Position numbers and translations under genes: made by a program
Notes under the pieces: generated by a model
The model's database searches: none
Seen by the model: only the letters and a program-made list of their open reading frames with translations
What the model was told of the DNA's origin: nothing
Shown here: one piece after another, positions 7,664-15,749 of the stretch
How positions within the stretch are numbered: the stretch's first letter is position 1
How the letters are laid out: every line of letters starts with the position of its first letter
Source: Sva-07 sp963793335
Lineage (GTDB): Bacteria > Actinomycetota > Acidimicrobiia > Acidimicrobiales > Ilumatobacteraceae
Assembly (NCBI GenBank): GCA_963793335.1
Contig: CAWBZS010000004.1
Coordinates: 62,001-126,000, forward strand
Reading direction: 5' to 3'
DNA length: 64,000 nt

Positions 7664-9006
7664 ACACGGTGGTCGCTGCGAACGATCGGATGCCCGGCGA
7701 CGCCCTAATCCTGTTCGGGATCACGGGCGACCTCGGGAACTCGAAGATCATTCCGGCCCTCGGAGATCTGGAGCGCGCAGGCGAGCTCGACGGTGTCGCC
7801 GTCGTGGGCGTCGGACGGAGCCAGCGGTCGGACGACGACATCCGGTCGATGATGCGAGCTGGGTTGAGCACCGACGACGGATCATCCCCTGGAGACAGCG
7901 GCGAGACCGACGACGTCGTCGAGCGGATCGGGCTGCGCTACGTCAGCGGTGACGCAACGGACACATCGACGTTCGACGAGTTGGCCGACCTGCTCGGCGA
8001 GGCATCCGCTCCGGTGGTCTACGCCGCAGTGCCGCCGGCAGCCTTCGGAGATCTCGCTCAGGCGATACATGCCAGCGAGATGCCCGGCGACACCCGACTG
8101 GTGGTCGAGAAGCCCTTTGGCACCAACGAGAGCTCCGCGCTCGATCTCCACCGGGAGATGACTCGATCGATCGGTGAAGCCAACCTCTTCATCGTGGATC
8201 ACTTCCTTGCCAAGGCCGCGGTCGAGAACCTGTTCACGGTTCGTACGATGAACGCGATCTTCGATCAGCTGCTGCACCGCCGAGCGGTGGGGTCGATCAC
8301 CGTCGAGATGCTGGAGCGAGACGACGTGGCGGGACGGGGCTCGTTCTATGACGACGTCGGCGTCGTCGACGATGTCGTACAGAACCATGTGCTGCAGATG
8401 GCGGCCCTGGCCCTGATGGAATGCCCCGAGCACGACACCGCCGAGGCCTACCACGAGGCACGGGCTGCGACGATCGACGCGATGACGATCCGGGCCGACT
8501 CGATCGTCTTCGGCCAGTACGAGGGCTACGGCACCCACGACGACGTCGCCGACGATTCCAGGACGGCGACCTACGTCGCGTTCACGATCGACCTGGATTC
8601 GGAGCGTTGGCGCGATGTCCCGATACGCGTCGTGACCGGCAAGTCGCTCGACCGTGAGAGCACCGCCGTCCGTTTCGAGCTCGATGGACCCGGTGAGAAC
8701 GAGATCGTCCTCTCGGTGAAACCGGATCCCACGATCAGCATCGGCGTCACCGTCCTCGACGCCGACGCCCCCCATGCCGAGCCGACCGACACCCCGATTC
8801 GCCGCCAGGAAGCTGTGCTCTGCGGCCCCTCGGCCCACGCGGAGCTGGGGGACTACGCCACCCTGCTCGCTGACGCGCTCGGCGGGGTCGGCCAGCACTT
8901 CGCCCGGATCGGCGACGTCGTCGCCGCGTGGAGGCTGGTCGCGCCCTTGGAGTCGGGTGACGTTCGACCGCAGCGCTATCCGCGCGGATCGTCGGGGCCG
9001 ACGTAG
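7657..9006 (+). CDS. glucose-6-phosphate dehydrogenase family protein (divergent)
   Basis: 449-aa member of the glucose-6-phosphate dehydrogenase family. The N-terminal NADP-binding loop reads GITGDLGNSKIIPAL (family norm G-A-T-G-D-L). The substrate/catalytic block is FIVDHFLAKAAVENL instead of the usual R-I-D-H-Y-L-G-K-E, keeping Asp, His and the key Lys near residues 180-190. Downstream, GRGSFYDDVGVVDDVVQNHVLQMAAL aligns with the family's third conserved region; only short parts are quoted here as evidence. It is shorter than standard Zwf (about 480-510 aa). The start ATG overlaps the aldo/keto reductase stop. It could be a true G6PDH or act on a related sugar phosphate. Confidence 0.85.
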   Translation: MVNTVVAANDRMPGDALILFGITGDLGNSKIIPALGDLERAGELDGVAVVGVGRSQRSDDDIRSMMRAGLSTDDGSSPGDSGETDDVVERIGLRYVSGDATDTSTFDELADLLGEASAPVVYAAVPPAAFGDLAQAIHASEMPGDTRLVVEKPFGTNESSALDLHREMTRSIGEANLFIVDHFLAKAAVENLFTVRTMNAIFDQLLHRRAVGSITVEMLERDDVAGRGSFYDDVGVVDDVVQNHVLQMAALALMECPEHDTAEAYHEARAATIDAMTIRADSIVFGQYEGYGTHDDVADDSRTATYVAFTIDLDSERWRDVPIRVVTGKSLDRESTAVRFELDGPGENEIVLSVKPDPTISIGVTVLDADAPHAEPTDTPIRRQEAVLCGPSAHAELGDYATLLADALGGVGQHFARIGDVVAAWRLVAPLESGDVRPQRYPRGSSGPT

Positions 9007-9269
9007 CCGCCCGACCGTCACACGCTGGACGGCGATCGTTCCCGCCACTGTCGGGGGGTCCGGTGGGAGTGGCACCCGGACGATCGTGACGTTGCTGGCG
9101 TTCCGCTCGAGCTGCGGTCACGACCTCGAGCGCCCTGGTGACCGTGGTGATCAGCCCGGGGCGGGCAGTCGCGGCTCCCAGCAGAACTGCGCCGGACTCG
9201 ACCCGGCCGCTGAGATTCCCCCACGTGCGCCGGTGATTGGCTCACTTCGCGACCGGGTAGTCCGCTCGC

Positions 9270-10331
9270 ATGGAACATCTTTCCGGCATCTCGACCGCTA
9301 CCACCTCGACCGTTGACCTGCGCAGACTGGCGGAGCATTCCGGTCCCTTCTTGACCGTGGTCCTTCCGAGTCCGAGTTCGCACGACGACGCCGCCCACCG
9401 CCTCGACGTCAGGTGGAAGAACGCGCGCCGGGCAGCGGCGACGGCCGGCTGGCCGACCGAGCGCCTCGGCGAACTCGACGAACTCGTGGCCGGTTGGCAG
9501 CACGGTGAGGCTGCCTCGTTCGTGATCGTGCAGGCCGCTGACGGTGCACAGCTCGTGGAGACGTTGATGCACGACGTCGACGGGGTGCACGTCTCGATCG
9601 ACGAGCGGCCTCGCATGATCACCATTCTCGACAGCCGGCAACGAACCCTCCCGCATGTGGTGGTGGTTGCCGACCGAGCGGGTGCCGACATCGCCGGCTT
9701 CGACGGGGGAGAGGTCGCAGCATCGGTGCAGGTGGAGGGTGACCGGCTGCACATTCACCGGGGTCACCCTGGTGGCTGGTCCCAACGTCGCTTCCAGCAG
9801 CGCGCGGAGAACACCTGGGAGGACAACGCCGATTCCGTGGTCGACGCAGTGGCGACGATGATCGACGAGATCCAGCCGGTCGTTGTGGCGATCGCAGGCG
9901 ACGTCCGAGCGAAGTCGCTGATCGAGGACGGCCTTGGCGACCGAACCTCGACCGAGATCGTCCTGCTCGACTCCGGCGACGCTGACGGGATCACCGCGGA
10001 CGTGCTGCGTCTCGTCGACGATCGACATGCCCGGTTCCTGCGAGCGGCCATCGAGGCGCTGCGGGCGGCCGACGGTACGGGAACGCTGCGCAGTGGACAC
10101 GACGTGGTCGAGCCGCTGCAGCAGGGACGAGTGGCGACGTTGTACGTCCACGACGTCGCCGATCACGCTCGTGGTGCCATCGACGACGAACGAGTTGCGT
10201 CGTTCGATGCGCCCAACCGCCGACTCGTCGACCGTGCGCTGAGCGACGCCCTCGAAACGGGAGCGACCGTCGTGGTGACCCCGAACGTGGGCGAGTTGGT
10301 CGAGGGTGTCGCCGCCGTACTGCGCTGGTGA
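9270..10331 (+). CDS. baeRF (Rv2629-like) eRF1-domain-related protein
   Basis: A 353-aa protein resembling Mycobacterium tuberculosis Rv2629 and the bacterial baeRF family 2, distant relatives of archaeal/eukaryotic release factor eRF1. The characteristic block is GGWSQRRFQQRAENTWEDNA near the middle. It is followed by an alpha/beta segment (VVVAIAGDVRAK) and a C-terminal region resembling the L7Ae-like domain (GRVATLYVHDVADHARG, then ETGATVVVTPNVGELVEGV). Family members are proposed to act at the ribosome under stress or hypoxia; the function here is inferred. It stands alone, with 263 bp upstream in which I see nothing convincing. Confidence 0.75.
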   Translation: MEHLSGISTATTSTVDLRRLAEHSGPFLTVVLPSPSSHDDAAHRLDVRWKNARRAAATAGWPTERLGELDELVAGWQHGEAASFVIVQAADGAQLVETLMHDVDGVHVSIDERPRMITILDSRQRTLPHVVVVADRAGADIAGFDGGEVAASVQVEGDRLHIHRGHPGGWSQRRFQQRAENTWEDNADSVVDAVATMIDEIQPVVVAIAGDVRAKSLIEDGLGDRTSTEIVLLDSGDADGITADVLRLVDDRHARFLRAAIEALRAADGTGTLRSGHDVVEPLQQGRVATLYVHDVADHARGAIDDERVASFDAPNRRLVDRALSDALETGATVVVTPNVGELVEGVAAVLRW

Positions 10332-10621
10332 TGCGTGGTACCCGACGACGCCGATCCCCCCGGTGAGAGCTCGCACCAGCACCACGACGGCGACTGCGGC
10401 CGGGAGCGGTTCGTGCTGTGTCAGCGAACGGTCGGGCGTCCTCTATCGGCTCATGGGGACGCTCGCCCCGCCCACGTAGCCGAGCGATCTGGGACACCCA
10501 ACCGCGAGCAGATTGGCGGATCTCGAGTGGCGTGGTCGTGGGCGGCGGTCTGCCGATATGCGTGGTTCCGGAGTTGATCGATGGGCCCGATGGGCCAGGC
10601 CCTCCTCGCGGCTGAGGCGAT

Positions 10622-11545
10622 CTAGGCTTTGCTCCGGTCAGGAGCAGAGTTCGAGTCGTAGAACGACTTGAGCTGATTCTCGAAGCGGGCTGGAGCGTCG
10701 AGCCAGGGAAGGTGACCGCAGTCTGGCCAAGTCTCGACCGTTGCGTTGGGGTAGCGCTTGACGACGAGCTGGGTGTGTTGACCGTAGATGTCGTTCTCAC
10801 CGAACATGACGTAAAGCGGAAACGTGGCCTGGGGAAGCACCGAGTCGAGGAAGTCGGTCGGGAGTGACACCGCGGAGGCCCGAGTCGCGAACGTCGTCTG
10901 CTGCCCGATTCCCTCGAGCAACGACTCATCGGCAGGCAGCGCGCTGTCGGGGTTCTGGTAGTTCAACCAGACCTGTGCGTACATCTTCTGCAGGCTTCGT
11001 TGACCGAGGCGCGGGATGCGGCCAAGCAGCGAACGCAGACCCATCATCGCAAATGCCCCCGAGCTGCACCGCTTCTTGCTGTACGCCATGACGTCTCGTT
11101 CCATCGCCACCCAATCGGTACCCACGCCTGGCGTCGGACTGCACAAGAAGAGGCTCGCAACGGAGCTGAGGTGCGCGGTTGCGTAGAGTTGCGCGAGCAT
11201 TCCGCCCCAGGAATGCCCAAACAGGTGAAGCTGCTCAACGCCCAGATGCTCACGCAGCTGCTCGAGGTCCGCGACGTGGGCCTCGGTGCTGTAGTCCCCG
11301 TTGGTCACTGTGGAGCCGCCCGTGCCCCGCTGGTCGTAGGTCACGACACGCCGTCCTGGCACGAGGTTGGCGATCTCTTCGAGGTAGTCCGGCATCCCCG
11401 GGCCTCCTGACAAGAACACGATCGGCGTTCCATCCCCTCCGGAATCCCGTACCGACAGTTGAGCACCCTTGGTCTGCACGAGGACAGACACGGTGTCGCG
11501 GAGGCTGGATCTGCTGATTCGTGATGTTGAGGGTTGAGGTGCCAT
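10622..11545 (-). CDS. alpha/beta hydrolase (proline iminopeptidase-like, S33)
   Basis: 307-aa alpha/beta hydrolase. The oxyanion region IVFLSGGPGMPDY and the nucleophile elbow GHSWGGML resemble S33 proline iminopeptidases. The likely catalytic acid lies in FGENDIYG and the histidine in CGHLPWLD. No secretion signal is visible. AAGGA lies upstream of the ATG at 11545. The gene follows the MarR gene on the same strand after 96 bp, so it may belong to the MarR-controlled unit. The substrate is unknown; an esterase or epoxide-hydrolase-like role is equally possible. Confidence 0.85.
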   Translation of the reverse strand: MAPQPSTSRISRSSLRDTVSVLVQTKGAQLSVRDSGGDGTPIVFLSGGPGMPDYLEEIANLVPGRRVVTYDQRGTGGSTVTNGDYSTEAHVADLEQLREHLGVEQLHLFGHSWGGMLAQLYATAHLSSVASLFLCSPTPGVGTDWVAMERDVMAYSKKRCSSGAFAMMGLRSLLGRIPRLGQRSLQKMYAQVWLNYQNPDSALPADESLLEGIGQQTTFATRASAVSLPTDFLDSVLPQATFPLYVMFGENDIYGQHTQLVVKRYPNATVETWPDCGHLPWLDAPARFENQLKSFYDSNSAPDRSKA

Positions 11546-11641
11546 TGGTGATTCGTCCTTGGTTCGATGGTTCTGTCGGGTTGTTGGGTGTGAGTTGGTG
11601 GCGAGGGCGTCGAGGATGAACGTCGTTGACGTACGCCACGA

Positions 11642-12115
11642 TCATCGAGCTGCGATCGTGTCGATGATTCGGCGAAGCTCAAGGAGCTGGCGATGCACGT
11701 TCGGCCCTTGCTTGCCGAGCGCTTCATCGACGTCGGCCAGCGTTGGTTGAAACAACTCGCCAGCAGCGCGATGTGCCGCTCGGCCCTCAGTCGTCAGAAT
11801 GAGACGGTAGGAACGGCGATCCTCGACACTGGGAACCCGGTCGACATGGCCCCGCTTCTCGAACCGCTTGACATAGCTCGACACCGTCGTCGCCGGAGCC
11901 GACATCCAACGAGAAAGCTCAGACGGGGTCATACCGTCGCCCCTCGAGAGGACGGAATAGATCGCGAACTCATCGGCGTCCAGACCCGTTGGTTTGATCA
12001 CGTCGTCAATGAGTGAATGAACAGCTCGCGATACCAGCCAGGTGTCAAACAGAACGTTGCCGATGCCCGGGCCGAGCGTGCCAGCGGTGTTGGGAGTGGT
12101 CGATCGGTTGCTCAT
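11642..12115 (-). CDS. MarR family transcriptional regulator
   Basis: 157-aa winged-helix repressor of the MarR family. The core reads LDADEFAIYSVLSRGDGMTP, then SELSRWMSAPATTVSSYVKR (recognition helix region) and the wing EDRRSYRLILTTEG, flanked by dimerisation helices. The ATG at 12115 is chosen because it overlaps the stop of the upstream membrane-protein gene (ATGA) and gives the normal family length. It is in an operon with that membrane protein. A perfect 14-bp inverted repeat in front of the operon is a natural candidate operator for autoregulation. Confidence 0.9.
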   Translation of the reverse strand: MSNRSTTPNTAGTLGPGIGNVLFDTWLVSRAVHSLIDDVIKPTGLDADEFAIYSVLSRGDGMTPSELSRWMSAPATTVSSYVKRFEKRGHVDRVPSVEDRRSYRLILTTEGRAAHRAAGELFQPTLADVDEALGKQGPNVHRQLLELRRIIDTIAAR

Positions 12116-12810
12116 TGAGGTGCGCCTGCGCCGACGTGGACCGATGACCGATGACCGACGACGTCTCCTTGGTGGCGGTCGGCCTTGCGGGCACCGATCA
12201 TGCGTCGGAAGCGTCGTGCAAACAGCACAACCAGGGTTCCCATGAGCACGAGGCCACTGATCCAGTACGTTGCCGTTTTCGCCGTCCCGGCGAGCCCAAG
12301 GAGCGAGTTCGTCGATGCGTCGCCCGGGTAACTCGCGAGAGCGATCCACGCAAAGACATTCTCGACGTAGTCGAACCCGGCACCCACGAAGGGAAGTGCG
12401 ACCGCTCGTGAAACCCAGCGGCTGCTCAATGAGGTTGTGGCGAGGCTGAGCGCCAGCGATGAAGCGACGAAGAGGCCATACACGGCGGGATAGAACAGAT
12501 CAGCGATCTGCATGTTTCGATAGGCCGCTCTCCCGTCCGCACCGCAGGCATCGAGGAATCCTGAGACGTCGTCGCCGGTGGTGAAGCTCTGAACGTCGGG
12601 TGGCGCCTGTCCACAGGCGGATTCCACTTCGGAGATCGAGAATGGTGCTGACGACTGAAAGAAGATCGCAGCGAACACGAAGAACACCGCCGCACTCGGT
12701 ATCCAGAATCGCCAAGATCCGAGTGAACGCACCAACACGTCGCGGCGAGAGCGCTGGGCCCTGCCACCAGCTTGTTCCGGCGGGTGTGATGAAGAATGCT
12801 GCATGGTCAT
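12112..12810 (-). CDS. four-TM membrane protein of unknown function
   Basis: 232-aa integral membrane protein with about four hydrophobic helices: FWIPSAAVFFVFAAIFF near 35-54, LFYPAVYGLFVASSLALSLA near 105-125, ALPFVGAGFDYVENVFAWIA near 138-158, and YWISGLVLMGTLVVLFA near 180-196. The first extracytoplasmic loop holds two cysteines that could form a disulfide (ESACGQAPP and DACGADGR). No family was recognised. A GAAGGGA ribosome-binding site precedes the ATG. It is first in the operon with the MarR gene and so is a likely target of that repressor. Confidence 0.7.
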   Translation of the reverse strand: MTMQHSSSHPPEQAGGRAQRSRRDVLVRSLGSWRFWIPSAAVFFVFAAIFFQSSAPFSISEVESACGQAPPDVQSFTTGDDVSGFLDACGADGRAAYRNMQIADLFYPAVYGLFVASSLALSLATTSLSSRWVSRAVALPFVGAGFDYVENVFAWIALASYPGDASTNSLLGLAGTAKTATYWISGLVLMGTLVVLFARRFRRMIGARKADRHQGDVVGHRSSVHVGAGAPQ

Positions 12811-12825
12811 GATTCCCTTCGACTA

Positions 12826-12861
12826 ACTGCGATGTCGTAGTAGTTAATACGACATCGCAGT
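12826..12861 (-). promoter_or_regulatory. perfect 14-bp inverted repeat, candidate MarR operator
   Basis: Arms ACTGCGATGTCGTA (12826-12839) and TACGACATCGCAGT (12848-12861) are exact reverse complements around an AT-rich 8-bp spacer GTAGTTAA. The element lies 16-51 bases before the start of the membrane-protein/MarR operon, where the promoter is expected. A long, symmetric, AT-centred palindrome in front of an operon encoding a dimeric winged-helix protein fits an autoregulatory operator. It is not followed by a T-run and so is unlikely to be a terminator. Confidence 0.7.
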
Positions 12862-13186
12862 AGATGTCAAGTCGTGAACTCACAGAGTTCGAGCTCCAGC
12901 GACATGCTGCTGTCCCAGCCGGCGGAGACGAACTGGGAATGGTCGGCGTCAAACCGCTGCTTCCAGCCATCGCACGCGACCTTGACGGCAGACCGAACGA
13001 CAGGCCAGCGCTCATGTCGACGAGCAGAACGCTCCGTTCGGATGCTCTTGGCCGGGGGATTTCCGGGCACCGCAATGGGCCGCACTGTGCCAGAGCCTTT
13101 CGTCAGAGCGGTCCTGGTCAGACCCACTAAGGTCCGTGGCTGACAGCGACTGGCCGCATGGGGCCGATGCGATCGGGGGATCGGCG
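12862..13186. other. intergenic region before the acyl-CoA synthetase
   Basis: This stretch holds the promoter-side DNA for the plus-strand acyl-CoA synthetase. A minus-strand frame ending at 12867 has a somewhat protein-like C-terminus (VACDGWKQRFDADHSQF), which might be a remnant of an old gene, but no family or start could be supported. Nothing else is visible. Confidence 0.3.
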
Positions 13187-15040
13187 ATGACGAGTTGGCT
13201 TGAGAGTCCGTTGAGGACGTTGTCCGACGTGGAGCGGTTCGAGTCGGAGATGCCACTCGAGCGACGTTTGCCCGGCAACAGCGTGTACGACGTCTTCGTG
13301 CGAGCCGCGGATGCGTACGGCGATCGCACGGCGCTGACGATGGTGATGACGGGAGATGACGACGAGCAGGCCCGGAGTGTGAACTACTCGGAGTTGTTGG
13401 GGCTTGTCACCCGGACCGCCAACATGCTGTCCGACCTCGGTGGGGCGCGACCCGGGGTGGCTGTCATGCTGCCGACGCTCATCGAGACCCATGCCGTCTT
13501 GTGGGCGGCCGAGACGGCCGGATACGCGGTACCAATCAACTTCCTGCTGCGACCGGATCACATCCGTGGTCTCCTGGAGGCGTCCGGCGCGAGTGTGCTC
13601 GTCACGTTCGGGCCGCACCCTCAACTCGACATCTGGGAGAAGTCGCTCGAGTTGAAACGTCAGATGCCCGAGCTCACGTTGGTGCGGGTGGCTCCTCCGG
13701 GGACCGCTCCGGTCGATGGGGTCATCGATTTTGCTGAGGCCGTGGTTGATCAGCCTGCCGATCGACTCGTCTTCGACACCCCCGGGAGTGGCGACGATGT
13801 CGCCGCCTATTTTCACACCGGCGGGACGACCGGCGTACCGAAGCTTGCTGCGCACAGCCATGACGGCCAGCTGACCGCAGCCTTCGGGTGTGCTGCTCTG
13901 ATGAATCTCGGGCCCGACGATGTCGTGACCGGCACCCTGCCGATGTTCCATGTTGCGGGCACGATCCTGCTCGGCGTCAGCACGTTCCTGACCGGGTCCG
14001 AAATCGTGCTGATGTCGCCATCGGGACTGCGAAACCCGGCGATGGTGTCGAATTTCTGGCGCATCTGCGAGCGCTACGGCGTCACGCTTGCCGGCGGGGT
14101 TCCGACGTCGATCGGTGCGATTGCCGAAGTACCGCTCAACGGTGCTGACATCAGTTCGGTCCGGGGCGGCTTGACTGGCGCCTCGTCGCTTCCCGTCGCT
14201 GTGCGCGAGAAGTTCGAGGCGGTCACGGGGAAGAAGCTCAACGAGATCTATGGGATGACCGAGGCATCGGGACTGATCGCCTGCAATCCGTTCGAAGGCG
14301 AGGGCGGTGCAGGCTCGGTCGGACTCCGCCTCCCGTACACAGAGGTCACTGTTCGTCAGCTCACCAAGGACGGATCGCTCGGCGAGGCGTGCGACGTGGG
14401 AGAGGTCGGCGTGCTGACGATTGCAGGACCGACTGTGTCACCCGGTTATCGCGACCCCGAGCAGAACGTCGGGACATTCGCTGACGGGGAGCTCAACAGC
14501 GGGGACCTCGCATTCACCGACGACGACGGCAGGATCTACATCGCGGGCCGGTCGAAGGATCTGATCATCCGCAGCGGGCACAACATCGACCCCCTGATGA
14601 TCGAGAACACCCTCCAGCGTCACCCGTCCGTTGCCGTCGCCGCAGCGGTCGGTATGCCCGATTCCTACGCTGGAGAACTGCCGGTCTGCTACGTCGAGCT
14701 CCTCCCCGAATCCGGCGTCACCGAGGACGAGCTCCGTGCGTTCGCTGAAGCCGAAATCAGCGAACGGCCAGCATGGCCCAAATACATTCGCATCGTCGAT
14801 GCCGTTCCGATGACCGCCGTCGGCAAGATCTTCAAACCAATCCTGCGTCAAGACGCAGTCGAGCGGGTCGTGCAGGAGATCCTCGACGAACGTGAGTTGC
14901 AGGGCAAAGTCGAAGTGACCGCCGGCGGCCCGCGCGGTATGAGTGTGAGGGTCACTCTTGGCGAGGGCGGCGGCCAGGCCGTTTCCCAACTCCAAGAGGT
15001 CCTGGACGGCTACTTGTTCGGGGCAACCGTCGAGACCTGA
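13187..15040 (+). CDS. AMP-dependent acyl-CoA synthetase
   Basis: 617-aa adenylate-forming acyl-CoA ligase (ANL superfamily) that activates a carboxylic acid with ATP and joins it to CoA. Core motifs are present: the phosphate-binding loop FHTGGTTGVPKLAAHSH, IYGMTEASGLI (A5), NSGDLAFTDDDGRIYIAGRS (A7-A8 region), KDLIIRSGHNIDP, and the adenylation lysine in MTAVGKIFKP. The ATG at 13187 (MTSWLESPLRTL) is preferred; an in-frame GTG at 13136, with AAGG upstream, would add 17 residues. A C-terminal extension of about 50 residues follows the A10 lysine. The acid specificity is unknown. Confidence 0.9.
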   Translation: MTSWLESPLRTLSDVERFESEMPLERRLPGNSVYDVFVRAADAYGDRTALTMVMTGDDDEQARSVNYSELLGLVTRTANMLSDLGGARPGVAVMLPTLIETHAVLWAAETAGYAVPINFLLRPDHIRGLLEASGASVLVTFGPHPQLDIWEKSLELKRQMPELTLVRVAPPGTAPVDGVIDFAEAVVDQPADRLVFDTPGSGDDVAAYFHTGGTTGVPKLAAHSHDGQLTAAFGCAALMNLGPDDVVTGTLPMFHVAGTILLGVSTFLTGSEIVLMSPSGLRNPAMVSNFWRICERYGVTLAGGVPTSIGAIAEVPLNGADISSVRGGLTGASSLPVAVREKFEAVTGKKLNEIYGMTEASGLIACNPFEGEGGAGSVGLRLPYTEVTVRQLTKDGSLGEACDVGEVGVLTIAGPTVSPGYRDPEQNVGTFADGELNSGDLAFTDDDGRIYIAGRSKDLIIRSGHNIDPLMIENTLQRHPSVAVAAAVGMPDSYAGELPVCYVELLPESGVTEDELRAFAEAEISERPAWPKYIRIVDAVPMTAVGKIFKPILRQDAVERVVQEILDERELQGKVEVTAGGPRGMSVRVTLGEGGGQAVSQLQEVLDGYLFGATVET

Positions 15041-15187
15041 TCCTCGTTTGGTTGTCGACTCCGCTCAGATCAACACCGTCCAGCGAGCGCCTCAACCGCT
15101 CGCTATCGGCACGTCCGCGATCGGTCGGCTGCCCCATCATGCGCGACGTCGGACGCGCAAGGGATGTCACCGAACACCGGGTCGTGG

Positions 15188-15639
15188 TCACACCCCAACA
15201 GGGCAAACGTTTCCTGACGCGGCACTGTTGGAGTTCCCGGATTCGCTGGTGCTGCCGCCGGTGTCGTTCGTTCGTTCGGCGAGACGGCGAAGTCGGCCCG
15301 ACATGGCGTCCAGCCCACTGGCCAGCTTGCTCGCGGTCGCTCCGAGGACACTCCGAGCACGGTCCCCAAGGGTCGCGGACGCGGAACGCCCGGCGTCGCT
15401 CGGGTCATCGGTGCCGCTTGCGTCATCGGTGGCGGTGCGTCGGTGGCGGTGTCGGTGAGGCCGAGCCGCTCGGCGAACGCGTCGAGGTCGGGCTGGTCCT
15501 GGACCGGCCCGGCCGGCCCGGACGGATCGTCCGGGAAGTCGTCGCCGGCCGCCGGCGGGGGTGTCGGGTTTGCAACGTCGGGCGCGGGACCTTGGGCGGG
15601 GTTGCCGCCGGCGTGCTGTCGGAGGTGATTTCGAGCCAT
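15188..15639 (-). pseudogene. low-complexity hypothetical gene with probable frameshift
   Basis: Two minus-strand frames join into one plausible protein. The ATG at 15639 opens MARNHLRQHAGGNPAQGPAP and runs through DLDAFAERLGLTDTATD. Around 15430 the coding character moves to another frame, which continues GDRARSVLGATASKLASGLD and MSGRLRRLAERTND to a stop at 15188. The product would be about 150 residues, Ala/Pro/Asp-rich with one amphipathic helix and no recognised family. Either a one-base indel (real or sequencing) breaks the gene, or only one half is real. A gene-poor gap of about 700 bp would otherwise remain here. Confidence 0.4.
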
Positions 15640-15749
15640 GGAGTCGTCGTACCCGGTGAGACAGAGAGCTACGCATCGTTCTTCGGGGTCATGGTTCCTC
15701 GGCCGCCGCGGGTTTCCCGAGCTCCGAGGTCGGGTACGGCCGTCGTGAC

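Noticed and set aside
9007..9269. Possible coding stretch between the G6PDH-like and baeRF genes
   Set aside because: Minus-strand readings contain a coding-like patch (LLGAATARPGLITTVTRALE) but no start, no complete domain and stops nearby.
12867..13256. Minus-strand frame with a partly protein-like C-terminus
   Set aside because: No family, no ribosome-binding site, and it runs into the promoter region of the acyl-CoA synthetase; at most a degraded remnant.
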